Below are positions 42,883 through 52,761 of a DNA stretch of 64,000 nucleotides, one piece after another (positions within the stretch are counted from its first letter, which is position 1; each line of letters begins with the position of its first letter). Below the pieces are notes generated by a model. The model was not told the DNA's origin and did not search any database. It saw only the letters and a program-made list of their open reading frames with translations. This DNA is from Candidatus Fermentithermobacillus carboniphilus (GTDB taxonomy: Bacteria > Bacillota > Sulfobacillia > Fermentithermobacillales > Fermentithermobacillaceae): the NCBI GenBank assembly GCA_018208355.1, contig CP062796.1, positions 2,230,517 to 2,294,516 of the forward strand. Direction: 5' to 3'. Position numbers and translations under genes: made by a program.

Positions 42883-44964
42883 ATGGGAGCGATCCTGACT
42901 CGAAAGCGGGTCGGTCTTGTTTTGCTGTTTTCGGCAGTATCATTTTTTTTACTGCTAGGGCGGCTGGTCTACGTCCAGTTCGTGTGGGCTCCCAAGCTCC
43001 TCGAACAGGCTCTTGACATGCGGATGCAGGACATTCCAATACAGCCCAGGCGAGGAGTAATTTATGACCGAAACGGACACGAGCTTGCCTTCAGCATAGA
43101 CGTTGAGTCCGTTTACGCCATACCGGCTCAGGTCAAAGACCCGGAAAAAGCCGCAGCTATACTCTCTCAAATCCTCGGGATGAAATACGAAACGGTCTTG
43201 AACAAGCTCACCAGGCAGAGCGCCTTTGAATGGGTAAAAAGAAAGATTCCAGATGACATCGCGAGGAAAATCAAAGAACAAAAGATCCCGGGCATAGGTT
43301 TTACTCAGGAGTCGATGAGGGTTTGGCCTAAGGGAACCCTTTTGGCGCAGGTTCTGGGAATCGTGGGCATAGACAACGATGGCCTCGAAGGTTTGGAGTA
43401 TGAATACGATAGAGTTCTCCGGGGAGTGCAGGGGCGGTTCACCGTCGAAGTGGATGCCATAGGTGAAGCCCTTCCCCAGTCTCAGAGGGGGTACATACCC
43501 CCGGTTCAGGGTAAGAACCTGGTACTTACCGTGGACGAGGTAATCCAGTTCATCGCAGAGCGGGAGCTCGACAAAGCCATTGAAAAAAGCAAAGCTAAGG
43601 GCGGCATCGTCATCGCCATGGACCCGCGTAACGGTGAGATCCTGGCGATGGCAATGCGGCCCACTTACGACCCCAACCAGTATGACCGGTATCCCGTGGA
43701 GAACAGACGGATCACGGCGATAACCGACTCTTTCCCGCCGGGATCAACGTTTAAACCCATAACCGCTGCGGCTGCCCTCGAATCCGGGGCAGTCAGCGTG
43801 AAAGATACCTTCTTCTGTCCTGGGTCCACGAGAGTCGGCGATGAGACGCTATCGTGTGTGACGGCACACGGCAGTCAAACATTCTACGAAGTAATCGAGA
43901 ATTCATGCAACGTAGGTTTTATACAAATAGGGCTCAGGACCGGCGTTGACAACTTCTACAAGTATATTGATCTTTTCGGCGTCACTTCGACGACCGGCAT
44001 CGATCTGCCAGGCGAAGTGAGCGGCATCGTTGTGCCTAAAAATCAAGTTAAGACCATCGACCTTGCCGTTATGTCATTCGGCCAGACCCTTCAGATGACG
44101 CCCATACAAATCATCACTTCCATGTCCGTCATAGCAAACGGGGGATATCTCGTAGTGCCGCACCTTGTCAAGGAGATCACCGACGTCGACGGAAACGTAC
44201 TGGAAAGAAAACCTTCGGGACCGGTTCGCCAAGTTATTTCGTCAAAAACATCGGAGGAACTCCGGATGGCCCTGGAACAAGTCGTGGCCAAGGGTACCGG
44301 AAAAGCGGCCTATGTCCCTGGATATCGGCTGGCAGGGAAGACCGGAACGTCCAACAAGGTCGTAGATGGGAAAATAGCTCCGGGAAAATATATCGCTTCT
44401 TTCGTGGGATTTGCTCCGGCAAACGATCCCAGGCTGGCGCTCTTAGTGATGATAGATGAACCTCAGGGTGCATATTACGGAGGAGTGGTCGCCGCTCCCG
44501 TCTTTTCCGCGGTGATGCGCGACGTACTCCGTTACCTGGAGATCCCGCCCCAGGAAGAACCGGAGAGCGACGCCAGCGTAGAGATGTGCGTTGTCCCCAA
44601 TCTTGTGGGGAAAGACGTTGTAGCCGCCCAGGCGGAACTCCACAATCTCGGCCTCGTCGGGACGAAAGAAGGTCCCGGTGCCACCGTTGTCCGGCAATTC
44701 CCGGTCGCGGGCGCAAAGGTTGCGAGAGGGACGAATGTGATATTATACACGGAAGGTGAACAGGAACCTTCCGCCGGCGAGGTCAGAGTCCCAAACATTA
44801 TCGGACTCGGATTGACCCAGGCAAGGCTCAAGCTTTCTGAAGTGGGGCTTTCCTTGAGCGCACAGGGGAGCGGTTTCTGTGTATCGCAGGAGCCTCCGGC
44901 GGGAAGCATTGTTCCAAAAGGTACCATGGTCAAGGCGGTATTCCGCATGGATGTAGGACAATGA
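42883..44964 (+). CDS. ftsI: Class B penicillin-binding protein with two PASTA domains (FtsI/SpoVD type)
   Basis: A 693-residue septal transpeptidase with an N-terminal anchor (about 10-30), a dimerisation domain with RRGVIYDRNGHELA, and a transpeptidase domain. SxxK is STFK in PPGSTFKPI (about 287), SxN is SCN in ENSCNVGF (about 344) and KTG is LAGKTGTSN (about 486). Two PASTA repeats close the protein (about 568-634, VVPNLVGKD; and 635-693, VPNIIGLGL). It may be the vegetative division PBP, the spore cortex SpoVD, or serve both. Followed by murE. Confidence 0.92.
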   Translation: MGAILTRKRVGLVLLFSAVSFFLLLGRLVYVQFVWAPKLLEQALDMRMQDIPIQPRRGVIYDRNGHELAFSIDVESVYAIPAQVKDPEKAAAILSQILGMKYETVLNKLTRQSAFEWVKRKIPDDIARKIKEQKIPGIGFTQESMRVWPKGTLLAQVLGIVGIDNDGLEGLEYEYDRVLRGVQGRFTVEVDAIGEALPQSQRGYIPPVQGKNLVLTVDEVIQFIAERELDKAIEKSKAKGGIVIAMDPRNGEILAMAMRPTYDPNQYDRYPVENRRITAITDSFPPGSTFKPITAAAALESGAVSVKDTFFCPGSTRVGDETLSCVTAHGSQTFYEVIENSCNVGFIQIGLRTGVDNFYKYIDLFGVTSTTGIDLPGEVSGIVVPKNQVKTIDLAVMSFGQTLQMTPIQIITSMSVIANGGYLVVPHLVKEITDVDGNVLERKPSGPVRQVISSKTSEELRMALEQVVAKGTGKAAYVPGYRLAGKTGTSNKVVDGKIAPGKYIASFVGFAPANDPRLALLVMIDEPQGAYYGGVVAAPVFSAVMRDVLRYLEIPPQEEPESDASVEMCVVPNLVGKDVVAAQAELHNLGLVGTKEGPGATVVRQFPVAGAKVARGTNVILYTEGEQEPSAGEVRVPNIIGLGLTQARLKLSEVGLSLSAQGSGFCVSQEPPAGSIVPKGTMVKAVFRMDVGQ

Positions 44965-44988
44965 GCGTGGTTAAACGGGGTGCAGGAT

Positions 44989-46497
44989 ATGCTATTGTCG
45001 GAATTGTTGAAAGGGCTGAAGGGAAGTCTTATAGCCGGTGACGCGGAAGTTACGGGCCTTGCCTACGATTCTCGGGAAGTACGGCCTGGTTTTGCCTTTG
45101 TGGCTATACGCGGCTTCAAACTCGACGGTCACGATTTTGCAGGCGATGCCGTCCAGCGTGGGGCCAGAGCCATCGTGGCGGAAAAGGCCGTTCCCGTCCC
45201 TCCGGGCACGGGTCTGGCGCTGGTCCCCAACACGAGGAAGGCTTTATCCCATATGGCTGCGGCCTTTTACGGGTATCCCAGTCACGAACTGCTGGTAGTG
45301 GGCATAACCGGTACCAAGGGCAAGACCACTGTGTGTCACCTGGTAAAATCCGTCCTGGACGCTGGCGGCACGAGAGCGGGGTTAATAGGGACAGTTCACA
45401 ATATAGTGGGTGAAGAAGTGAGACCAGTCACCCATACAACCCCGGAGTCTTTAGATCTTCAGAGACTTTGCAGGGAGATGGCGGAAAAAGGTTGCCGCGC
45501 CGTTACCATGGAAGTATCTTCTCACGCTCTTTCGCTGGAGAGGGTAGCGGACATAGAGTTCGATGTGGCGGTCCTGACGAACATAGGCAGGGACCACCTG
45601 GATTTCCACGGAACCATCGAGAATTACCTTTCCGCGAAGGCCAAGCTGTTTGAGATGGTTTCCGAAAGGGCAAAAGCGAAGCAACTCGGGGTTGCCCCGT
45701 TCTCGGTCTTAAACAGGGACGAACCGTATTTTGAGTATTTCTATCGCCATGCGGGACGGGAAGTCTTGACGTACGGGTTTTCGCCGGAATCGGACGTCCG
45801 GGCGGAAGATGTCGTCTGTGACGCCACGGGCACCGAATTTACCTTGTGCTTTTCGGGAAAAAAGGAACGGGTCCGGATCAACCTTCCGGGTAGATTCAAT
45901 GTTTCAAACGCGCTTGCGGCTGCAGCCGTGGGTTTTGGCCTTTCTATGGACATTGAGAAGGTCTTGTGGTCTCTATCGCAAGTCACGAGGGTGCCCGGCA
46001 GGATAGACGTGGTTCCCTCCGATCTTGGCTTTACCGTGTGGGTTGACTATGCCCACACTCCCGAGAGTCTCAAAAACGTTCTCTCGACAGCCCGGGAGGT
46101 GGCGAAAGGCAGGGTAATCGCCGTTTTCGGCTGCGGCGGAGACCGGGACAAGGGCAAAAGGCCTATAATGGGGAAGGTGGCTGCGGAAATCTCGGACGTA
46201 GTGATAATCACCAACGACAACCCGAGGTCGGAGAAGGAAGACGAAATACTTGACCAGATAGAAGAAGGCATAGTGGAAGTCATCGGGAGATCGAAAGACG
46301 TTGTGTACAGGCGAATAAAAGACAGGGGGGAGGCCATAAGGGAAGCCATAAAGTTGGCGAGACCAGGGGATATCGTGGTACTAGCGGGGAAAGGTCACGA
46401 AACGTACCAGGTATTCAAGGATAAAACCGTCCATTTCGACGACAGGGAAGAGGCCAAAAAGGCACTTTTAGAACTTGGACGAAACCGAGGTTCATAG
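44989..46497 (+). CDS. murE: UDP-MurNAc-tripeptide ligase MurE, meso-diaminopimelate type
   Basis: A 502-residue ligase that adds the third stem residue in peptidoglycan precursor synthesis. It has the P-loop GITGTKGKTTVCHLVK, TMEVSSHALSL, VDYAHTPESL and GCGGDRDKGKRP. The motif DNPR in TNDNPRSEKED marks specificity for meso-diaminopimelate. ATG 44989 lies 8 nt after GGGG; GTG 44980 overlaps that site. Followed by murF after 15 bp. Confidence 0.96.
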   Translation: MLLSELLKGLKGSLIAGDAEVTGLAYDSREVRPGFAFVAIRGFKLDGHDFAGDAVQRGARAIVAEKAVPVPPGTGLALVPNTRKALSHMAAAFYGYPSHELLVVGITGTKGKTTVCHLVKSVLDAGGTRAGLIGTVHNIVGEEVRPVTHTTPESLDLQRLCREMAEKGCRAVTMEVSSHALSLERVADIEFDVAVLTNIGRDHLDFHGTIENYLSAKAKLFEMVSERAKAKQLGVAPFSVLNRDEPYFEYFYRHAGREVLTYGFSPESDVRAEDVVCDATGTEFTLCFSGKKERVRINLPGRFNVSNALAAAAVGFGLSMDIEKVLWSLSQVTRVPGRIDVVPSDLGFTVWVDYAHTPESLKNVLSTAREVAKGRVIAVFGCGGDRDKGKRPIMGKVAAEISDVVIITNDNPRSEKEDEILDQIEEGIVEVIGRSKDVVYRRIKDRGEAIREAIKLARPGDIVVLAGKGHETYQVFKDKTVHFDDREEAKKALLELGRNRGS

Positions 46498-46512
46498 ATG
46501 GGAGAATCTTGA

Positions 46513-47946
46513 GTGAGACCCTATACCGTTGGAGAGATCGCCCAAATTGTAGGTGGGACCATCGTCTCCGGATACCCGGAGACCAGTGTTACGGGAGTCG
46601 GCATCGATTCCCGCAAAGTGAGACCTGGCGACCTTTTTTGCGCCATAAAGGGAGAGAGGGCTGACGGCCACGATTTCATCACAGACGTGGCAAGGAAAGG
46701 AGCCAGCGCCGCCCTCATCGAGCGGGAAGTGACCTTTTGCGGGAAAGATGGCGGGGAACTTGATGCTTGTGAAAAGTTCAGCCTCATTAGGGTCGAATCG
46801 ACCCTGGGGGCTCTCGCTGCTCTGGCCAAGGCATACCGGGAGGAGGTGTCGACCCGAGTCATCGGCATCACGGGGAGTGTGGGGAAGACCAGCACCAAAG
46901 ACGCAGTTCATTCCGTGTTGAATCAAAAATACAGGACCTACAAGAACCCAGGGAACCTGAATTCCCACATAGGACTTCCCCTGGCTATCCTGGGGATGGA
47001 TCCGGGTTACGACTACGCTGTCTTGGAGATGGCTATGAGAGCCCGGGGAGAAATAGCCGAACTCTGCCGGATAGCCGGGCCCGAGTTAGGTGTCCTCACC
47101 GATATCTCTCATTCGCACATCGGGCTCTTAGGAAGTCTCGAGCAGATAGCCCTCTCAAAAGCAGAGCTCCTTGAGAGTCTTCCTCAAGACGGGCTTGCGG
47201 TATTGTGCGGCGACAACCCTCGGGTCAGGGACGTCAGATCCTTCGCCAAGTGCAGAGTCATATTCTATGGCCTCGAAGAAGAGAATGATTGCAGGGCTTT
47301 CGGACTTCAAAGGATAGAAGGTTTCGGGACGGGTTTCACCGCCGAATACCGCGGGTCCCGGTACGAATTCTCGCTTCCCTTATTTGGGAAGCACCAAGTT
47401 CAGAACGCCCTGGCGGCGGTCGTGTTGGGCTTCGAGCTCGGACTCTCCTATGAGGAGATTAAGGCTGGGCTCTTGAATATATCGCTCAGCCCCATGAGAC
47501 AGGAGATCATACGACGAGGTTCGATCACCATAATCAACGACGCATATAACGCCAGCGTAAAGTCAATGAAAGCCGCCCTCGACCTTCTTGCGGAAACAGG
47601 TACCGGGCGGAAAATCGCTATCCTAGGTGACATGCTCGAACTGGGAGATTTTGCACCATTTGCCCACAGGGAAGTCGGGGACTATGCCCGCGGTAAGGTC
47701 GACGTTCTTCTGGCCGTCGGGAACCTGGCCCGGTTCATCCTCGAAGGATTTAACCAGGGGGAAACCGTACCGGGGACTTTCTCGTCAGTGTTTCCTGACA
47801 AGACCAGTGCCGGGGAGTACCTGAAAGGATTCGTTGAGCCCGGCGACGTCCTGTTGGTCAAAGCGTCCCGGGGCATGGGATTCGAGAGTCTGGTGGAGCT
47901 TCTGAAGGAAATCGGCAGCTCCTTACCCGGAGATGATGAAACTTGA
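46513..47946 (+). CDS. murF: UDP-MurNAc-tripeptide:D-Ala-D-Ala ligase
   Basis: A 477-residue ligase completing the pentapeptide precursor. The N-terminal domain has GIDSRKVRPGDLFCAIKGERADGHDF, the ATP loop is GITGSVGKTSTKDAV, and the core shows NPGNLNSHIGLPLAIL and NDAYNASVKSMKAAL. GTG 46513 follows GGGAG. It overlaps mraY by 4 nt. Confidence 0.96.
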   Translation: MRPYTVGEIAQIVGGTIVSGYPETSVTGVGIDSRKVRPGDLFCAIKGERADGHDFITDVARKGASAALIEREVTFCGKDGGELDACEKFSLIRVESTLGALAALAKAYREEVSTRVIGITGSVGKTSTKDAVHSVLNQKYRTYKNPGNLNSHIGLPLAILGMDPGYDYAVLEMAMRARGEIAELCRIAGPELGVLTDISHSHIGLLGSLEQIALSKAELLESLPQDGLAVLCGDNPRVRDVRSFAKCRVIFYGLEEENDCRAFGLQRIEGFGTGFTAEYRGSRYEFSLPLFGKHQVQNALAAVVLGFELGLSYEEIKAGLLNISLSPMRQEIIRRGSITIINDAYNASVKSMKAALDLLAETGTGRKIAILGDMLELGDFAPFAHREVGDYARGKVDVLLAVGNLARFILEGFNQGETVPGTFSSVFPDKTSAGEYLKGFVEPGDVLLVKASRGMGFESLVELLKEIGSSLPGDDET

Positions 47947-48938
47947 GCCTGACTGGAGCATTGGCGCCTTTCGTGCTCGGTTTCTTTTTTGCAGCGGCCT
48001 TCGGCAAGATCTTGATACCTTACCTCGTCAGGCTCAAGGTGGGCCAGAAGATTCGGGAGGAAGGACCGAAAAGCCACCAGAAAAAGGCCGGGACTCCGAC
48101 CATCGGAGGGATCATATTCATCCTGGCGATACTTATTTCCCAGGTGATATACCACGCGGTGTTTTCGGTCCCGTATTCGACCGACGAGATACTGGTACTG
48201 GGTCTTATGATGACATACGGGCTCACCGGGTTCATCGACGATTACAGGAAGGTGCGCCTGGGTCGTTCCCTGGGTCTTTTGGCACGAGAGAAGATGGCCC
48301 TTCAGGTCCTCTTTGCGGCGGTTTTCATGTGGTTCTTCGTTGATCGTGGAAGCCGGGTAATAGTCCCGTTTACCGGCGCTTACTGGGATCTCGGGGTTCT
48401 TTATTCGGTTTTCGGGGTCTTCGTGATCGTGGGCACCGGAAACGCGGTCAATCTCACGGACGGTCTGGACGGGTTGGCTTCGGGAGTAGTGGCCATCGGG
48501 CTTGTGGCGTACTATTTCATCGCCGTTGAGTACTCCAGGGTTTTCAGCCCGGGTTCGGCCCTCAGGGGAATTCCGGCACTCGCCCTGTCTGCAGCCGGAA
48601 GTCTCGGTGGGTTCTTGCTTTATAACTACCATCCCGCAAGAGTTTTTATGGGGGATACGGGTTCTTTGGCCTTGGGAGGACTTCTTGCGGGGCTTGCGAT
48701 AGCGACCCGTACCGAACTGGTTCTGCCGTTTATCGCAGCGGTTCCCCTGGCTGAAACCGTTTCGGTCATCCTGCAGGTTGCATCTTTCCAGCTATTTGGA
48801 AAGAGGATTTTCAAGATGACTCCGCTCCACCACCATTTCGAACTATTGGGGTGGAAAGAGACCAAAGTTGTCATGGCTTTCTGGGTGGCATCTTTGGTTT
48901 TTGCGATTTTGGGGATCATTTCTATGGCATATGTATGA
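47943..48938 (+). CDS. mraY: Phospho-MurNAc-pentapeptide transferase MraY
   Basis: A 331-residue polytopic membrane enzyme that makes lipid I. Signatures are SHQKKAGTPTIGG at the first cytosolic loop, the aspartate motif GFIDDYRKV, NAVNLTDGLDGLASG, FMGDTGSLALGG and the terminal HHHFELLGWKE. About ten membrane spans are evident. TTG 47943 overlaps the murF stop. murD, which usually follows, is absent; ftsW comes next after 15 bp. Confidence 0.97.
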   Translation: MSLTGALAPFVLGFFFAAAFGKILIPYLVRLKVGQKIREEGPKSHQKKAGTPTIGGIIFILAILISQVIYHAVFSVPYSTDEILVLGLMMTYGLTGFIDDYRKVRLGRSLGLLAREKMALQVLFAAVFMWFFVDRGSRVIVPFTGAYWDLGVLYSVFGVFVIVGTGNAVNLTDGLDGLASGVVAIGLVAYYFIAVEYSRVFSPGSALRGIPALALSAAGSLGGFLLYNYHPARVFMGDTGSLALGGLLAGLAIATRTELVLPFIAAVPLAETVSVILQVASFQLFGKRIFKMTPLHHHFELLGWKETKVVMAFWVASLVFAILGIISMAYV

Positions 48939-48953
48939 CGAGAGGTGGTACGC

Positions 48954-50075
48954 GTGAAAAGGCCGAGGTCGGAGGGGCTCATTCGCAGAGGCAAGCCCGA
49001 CTACATCCTTTTTTTCGCAATCCTCACGCTCCTCGGCATCGGCATCATTATGGTCTTTTCCGCAAGCATGGTTCGTTCTCTCAAGTTCTACGGACATCCT
49101 TATTACTTTCTCATGATGCAAACCATCTGGGCCGGGCTCGGACTTTCAGTCATGTTCTTTCTAATGAATTTCGATTGCTGGCGATACAGACCGTTTGTAC
49201 CTTACATATACGCCCTTTCCATGCTTCTCCTGGTGGTAGTATTGATCCCTGGAATCGGCCAGGTCAGAAACGAGGCAAGACGCTGGCTCGGGGTAGGAAG
49301 CCTGAGTTTTCAGCCGGCGGAACTTGCCAAGGCGACGACCGTCCTTTTTCTCGCCGATAGTCTTTCGAAAAGGCGTGAGAAACTCAAGAACCTGGTTTCA
49401 GGGCTCGGACCATATCTCGTCCTTCTGGGTATCACTTTCCTGCTGGTGCTGATGGAACCAGACCTTGGAACGGCGGTGGCCATTGCCGGTTGCGCGGTCG
49501 TGGTCATATTTGTCGCCGGGGCCAGGATGTTTCACCTCGGACTTTTGGCCGCACTTTCAGTGCCGGTGCTGTACTGGGCTATCATGGGTGAGGATTACAG
49601 ACGCCGGCGTTTTTTCGCTTTCCTGGATCCCTGGAAAGACCCTTCGGGTTCCGGGTGGCAGATAATCCAGGCTCTGTATGCTCTAGGTACCGGAGGCCCT
49701 TTCGGGACCGGAATAGGCTATTCGAGGCAAAAATGGTTTTATCTGCCTGAACCGTATACTGACTTTATATTTGCGGTCCTAGGAGAGGAGATGGGGTTTC
49801 TGGGGACCAGCCTCGTGTTGCTCCTGTTCTTTACAATCGCCTGGAGAGGTTACCGGACAGCCATGGCGGCTCCCGACAGGTTTTCGTGCCTACTCGCGAC
49901 GGGGATGACGACTCTCATTGTGTTGCAAGCCGTGGTTAACATAGGGGTCGTCACGGGTTCGTTGCCGATAACGGGCATTCCTTTGCCCTTCATAAGTTAC
50001 GGAGGGTCGGCGCTTCTCACAAATCTTATGGCGTCGGGGATCCTCCTGAACATCTCGCGTTACGCTGTTCGTTAG
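48954..50075 (+). CDS. ftsW: FtsW/SpoVE-type peptidoglycan polymerase (SEDS family)
   Basis: A 373-residue polytopic glycosyltransferase. It has RRWLGVGSLSFQPAELAK, a catalytic aspartate region in EPDLGTA, GTGIGYSRQKWFYLPEPYTDFIFAVLGEEMGF and the terminal GIPLPFISYGGSALL. It works with the class B PBP upstream. GTG 48954 is chosen because GAGGTGG precedes it; GTG 48945 overlaps that site. A fourth residue set distinguishing FtsW from SpoVE was not evaluated. Confidence 0.95.
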   Translation: MKRPRSEGLIRRGKPDYILFFAILTLLGIGIIMVFSASMVRSLKFYGHPYYFLMMQTIWAGLGLSVMFFLMNFDCWRYRPFVPYIYALSMLLLVVVLIPGIGQVRNEARRWLGVGSLSFQPAELAKATTVLFLADSLSKRREKLKNLVSGLGPYLVLLGITFLLVLMEPDLGTAVAIAGCAVVVIFVAGARMFHLGLLAALSVPVLYWAIMGEDYRRRRFFAFLDPWKDPSGSGWQIIQALYALGTGGPFGTGIGYSRQKWFYLPEPYTDFIFAVLGEEMGFLGTSLVLLLFFTIAWRGYRTAMAAPDRFSCLLATGMTTLIVLQAVVNIGVVTGSLPITGIPLPFISYGGSALLTNLMASGILLNISRYAVR

Positions 50076-50087
50076 GAGGTCTGTGAA

Positions 50088-51206
50088 ATGAGGCTCCTTG
50101 TGTCCGGAGGTGGGACAGGCGGTCACATTTATCCGGCGGTGGCGGTGGCCAAAAAGGTCAAAGAGCTGCTTCCTAAAGCTTCGATCCTTTATGTCGGGAC
50201 CGCCGCTGGCATGGAGAGCAACATAGTACCCAGGGAAAACCTGGACTTTGCCTCGATCAGGTCATCCGGCATGCGTGGGAAGTCCCTGATAGTTGCGGCC
50301 AAGGGAGGCCTCAATGCCTTACTGGGATTGAAGGATGCCGCCGGGATCCTTCGGCAATTCCGCCCGGACGTGGTCCTAGGTACCGGCGGCTACGTTTCAG
50401 GGCCCGTGGTATTAGCTGCGTACATCATGGGGATACCCTGTGCTATCCAGGAGCAAAATGCGGTGCCCGGCAAGACGAATCTCGTCCTTTCTAGACTATG
50501 TAAGAAAACGTTCGCAGCCTGGGAGTATTCGGTCAAATATTTTCCGAAGAGGTCGAAGGTCATTGTTACCGGGAATCCCGTGAAAGGAGAGCTCTTCCGG
50601 ATAACAAAGGAAGAAGCCAGAAATTTTTTCGGACTGTCAGGTAAGTTTACCGTTCTGATTATGGGTGGTTCGCGAGGCGCGAAGACGCTGGTTGACGCCG
50701 GCCTCCGCCTCTGCCATCTTGCGGGAGGCGACCGGGGCATAATCTTCATCACGGGAAAAGATTACTACGGAAAAGTGGCTCACACCCTCCGGGCCAGAGA
50801 AGAACCAGGGATAGATGGGTCAAGAGCTGGAAATATTATCATACGACCTTATGTATACAACATGGAGATGGCCTACAGTGCCAGCGACCTGGTGGTCGCC
50901 CGCGCTGGCGGTATGACGCTGGCGGAGATTACCTCTCTGGGTCTTCCGTCAGTTATAGTCCCGTCTCCCAACGTGGTCGGCAACCACCAGGAATATAACG
51001 CCCGGGCGCTGGAAGAAGCAGGTGCGGCTTGCGTAGTGAGGGAGGATGGAGACGCACCCGAAAGGATCGCCGACGCTGTCTTGAGGCTGTGGGACGACGA
51101 GGAGCTCCTGTCGAAGATGAGGGCCGCATCCAAGAGTATCGGCAAGCCATCGGCGGCAGAAGACATCGCCAGGGAACTCATCAAGCTCTCCAGAGGCGAT
51201 TCGTGA
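50088..51206 (+). CDS. murG: Lipid II synthase MurG
   Basis: A 372-residue peripheral glycosyltransferase that adds GlcNAc to lipid I. It has the glycine-rich LVSGGGTGGHIYPAVAVA, GTGGYVSGPVVLAAY, IQEQNAVPGKTN, MGGSRGAKTL and the donor-site ARAGGMTLAEI. ATG 50088 follows AGGAGG. A 97-bp gap with no recognisable element separates it from murC. Confidence 0.97.
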   Translation: MRLLVSGGGTGGHIYPAVAVAKKVKELLPKASILYVGTAAGMESNIVPRENLDFASIRSSGMRGKSLIVAAKGGLNALLGLKDAAGILRQFRPDVVLGTGGYVSGPVVLAAYIMGIPCAIQEQNAVPGKTNLVLSRLCKKTFAAWEYSVKYFPKRSKVIVTGNPVKGELFRITKEEARNFFGLSGKFTVLIMGGSRGAKTLVDAGLRLCHLAGGDRGIIFITGKDYYGKVAHTLRAREEPGIDGSRAGNIIIRPYVYNMEMAYSASDLVVARAGGMTLAEITSLGLPSVIVPSPNVVGNHQEYNARALEEAGAACVVREDGDAPERIADAVLRLWDDEELLSKMRAASKSIGKPSAAEDIARELIKLSRGDS

Positions 51207-51303
51207 CCTTCTTTCCGGGCGCAGAAGGGGAGAGCCAATCCAGACGGTCTCGTAGTTCATAGGATGAGGAAAGGGAAGCGATAACGGTCGGAGAAGGGGT
51301 ACT

Positions 51304-52671
51304 ATGCAGAAGATACACTTTGTCGCTATAGGCGGGCAGGGGATGTCGGGCATCGCCCGGATCCTTCTCGAAAAAGGTTATTTTATCTCGGGTTCGGACT
51401 TGAAAGCCGGGAGCACGACGGAGCGCCTCGAGAAGTTGGGCGCCAGAATCTACCTCGGGCACAGGGCCGAAAACGTGGTTGATCCCGATGTCGTCGTGGT
51501 CTCTTCAGCCATTTCCGAAGATAACCCGGAAGTTCTGGAAGCAAGGAGTAGGGGTATTCCCGTGGTCCACCGAATGGATATGCTGCTTGAAGTGGTTAAA
51601 GGGAAAAAACTCGTGGCAGTCGCAGGCGCCCACGGTAAAACCACGACGGCATCGATGATTGCCTGGATTTTGGAGAAAGACGGTAAAGACCCCACCTACC
51701 TTGTCGGTGGGGAGTTCACGGACGAGGGTAATGCCCGGTTGGGTAAGGGTGAGGAAGCTGTATTTGAGACCGACGAAAGCGACGGATCTTTCCTCAAAGC
51801 CCATCCCGATGTGAGCGTCGTCACCAACATAGATAACGATCACCTTGACTACTGGGGCAGCATGGACGCCTTGGAAGAGGCCTTCTATCGTTTCCTCGAT
51901 GGCACCCGAGAAGGTGGTCGGCGGGTGGTATGTGTAGATGACCCGAGGCTTTTGAAATGGGCACAGTCTCACCCGGACGCCGTCACTTATTCGTTGCATC
52001 AAGACTCGGTGTGGCAGGCCAGAAACATAGAGAAAGCGGGCTGGGGCACCGTGAGCGATATATTTTTCAAAGGTCGCCGGGTATGCCGGCTGCGGCTGAG
52101 GGTTCCGGGAGAACACAACGTCCAGGATGCCTTGGGGGCCATCGCAGCTGCACACGCAAGGGGCGTGGACGTCGAAAACGCATGTGAACACCTATCGTCC
52201 TTCACCGGGGCAAAGAGGAGGCTTGAATATGTAGGGACGTTCGGAGGTATCATGGTGTTCGACGATTTCGCGCACCATCCCAGCGAGATCAGGGCGTCTA
52301 TAAGGGCCATAAAAGAGAGTCTCCCGTCCCGCCGAATCATCGTCATATTTCAACCTCACCGGTACTCGCGCACGCGTATCTTGCAGAAGCAATTTGGTAG
52401 TGCATTCCAGGACGCAGATGCGCTAATTGTCACAAGCATTTACGCAGGGCCGGGCGAAGCGCCTGAACCGAGAGTGAGTTCCAGCTTCATTAGCGATAGC
52501 GTGAGGGCTTTTGGGCGTCCTCCGGTCCAGTATGTGCCCGACATGGTGGAGGCGGCTCGCCGCGCCGCCGCCCTTTCGGGTGCGGGGGACGTGATAGTGA
52601 CCATGGGGGCCGGAGACATCTGGAAAGCCCTTGGACCGCTGGAGAACTTCCTTGCGCGGACAGTGGAGTAA
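51304..52671 (+). CDS. murC: UDP-MurNAc:L-alanine ligase MurC
   Basis: A 455-residue ligase adding L-alanine to UDP-MurNAc. It has the N-terminal IHFVAIGGQGMSGIA, ATP loop AGAHGKTTTASMIAW, ETDESDGSFL, NIDNDHLDYWG and DDFAHHPSEIRAS. ATG 51304 follows GAGAAGGGG. In many Bacillota murB comes next, but murA follows directly. Confidence 0.97.
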   Translation: MQKIHFVAIGGQGMSGIARILLEKGYFISGSDLKAGSTTERLEKLGARIYLGHRAENVVDPDVVVVSSAISEDNPEVLEARSRGIPVVHRMDMLLEVVKGKKLVAVAGAHGKTTTASMIAWILEKDGKDPTYLVGGEFTDEGNARLGKGEEAVFETDESDGSFLKAHPDVSVVTNIDNDHLDYWGSMDALEEAFYRFLDGTREGGRRVVCVDDPRLLKWAQSHPDAVTYSLHQDSVWQARNIEKAGWGTVSDIFFKGRRVCRLRLRVPGEHNVQDALGAIAAAHARGVDVENACEHLSSFTGAKRRLEYVGTFGGIMVFDDFAHHPSEIRASIRAIKESLPSRRIIVIFQPHRYSRTRILQKQFGSAFQDADALIVTSIYAGPGEAPEPRVSSSFISDSVRAFGRPPVQYVPDMVEAARRAAALSGAGDVIVTMGAGDIWKALGPLENFLARTVE

Positions 52672-52761
52672 CAGGTATCAAAATGCTTTCGTACTATGGA
52701 TAAGACCGTTCATGTGACGGCAACCGCTAGAGGTCTTTTTGCCGGGAGAGTGGTACCACAG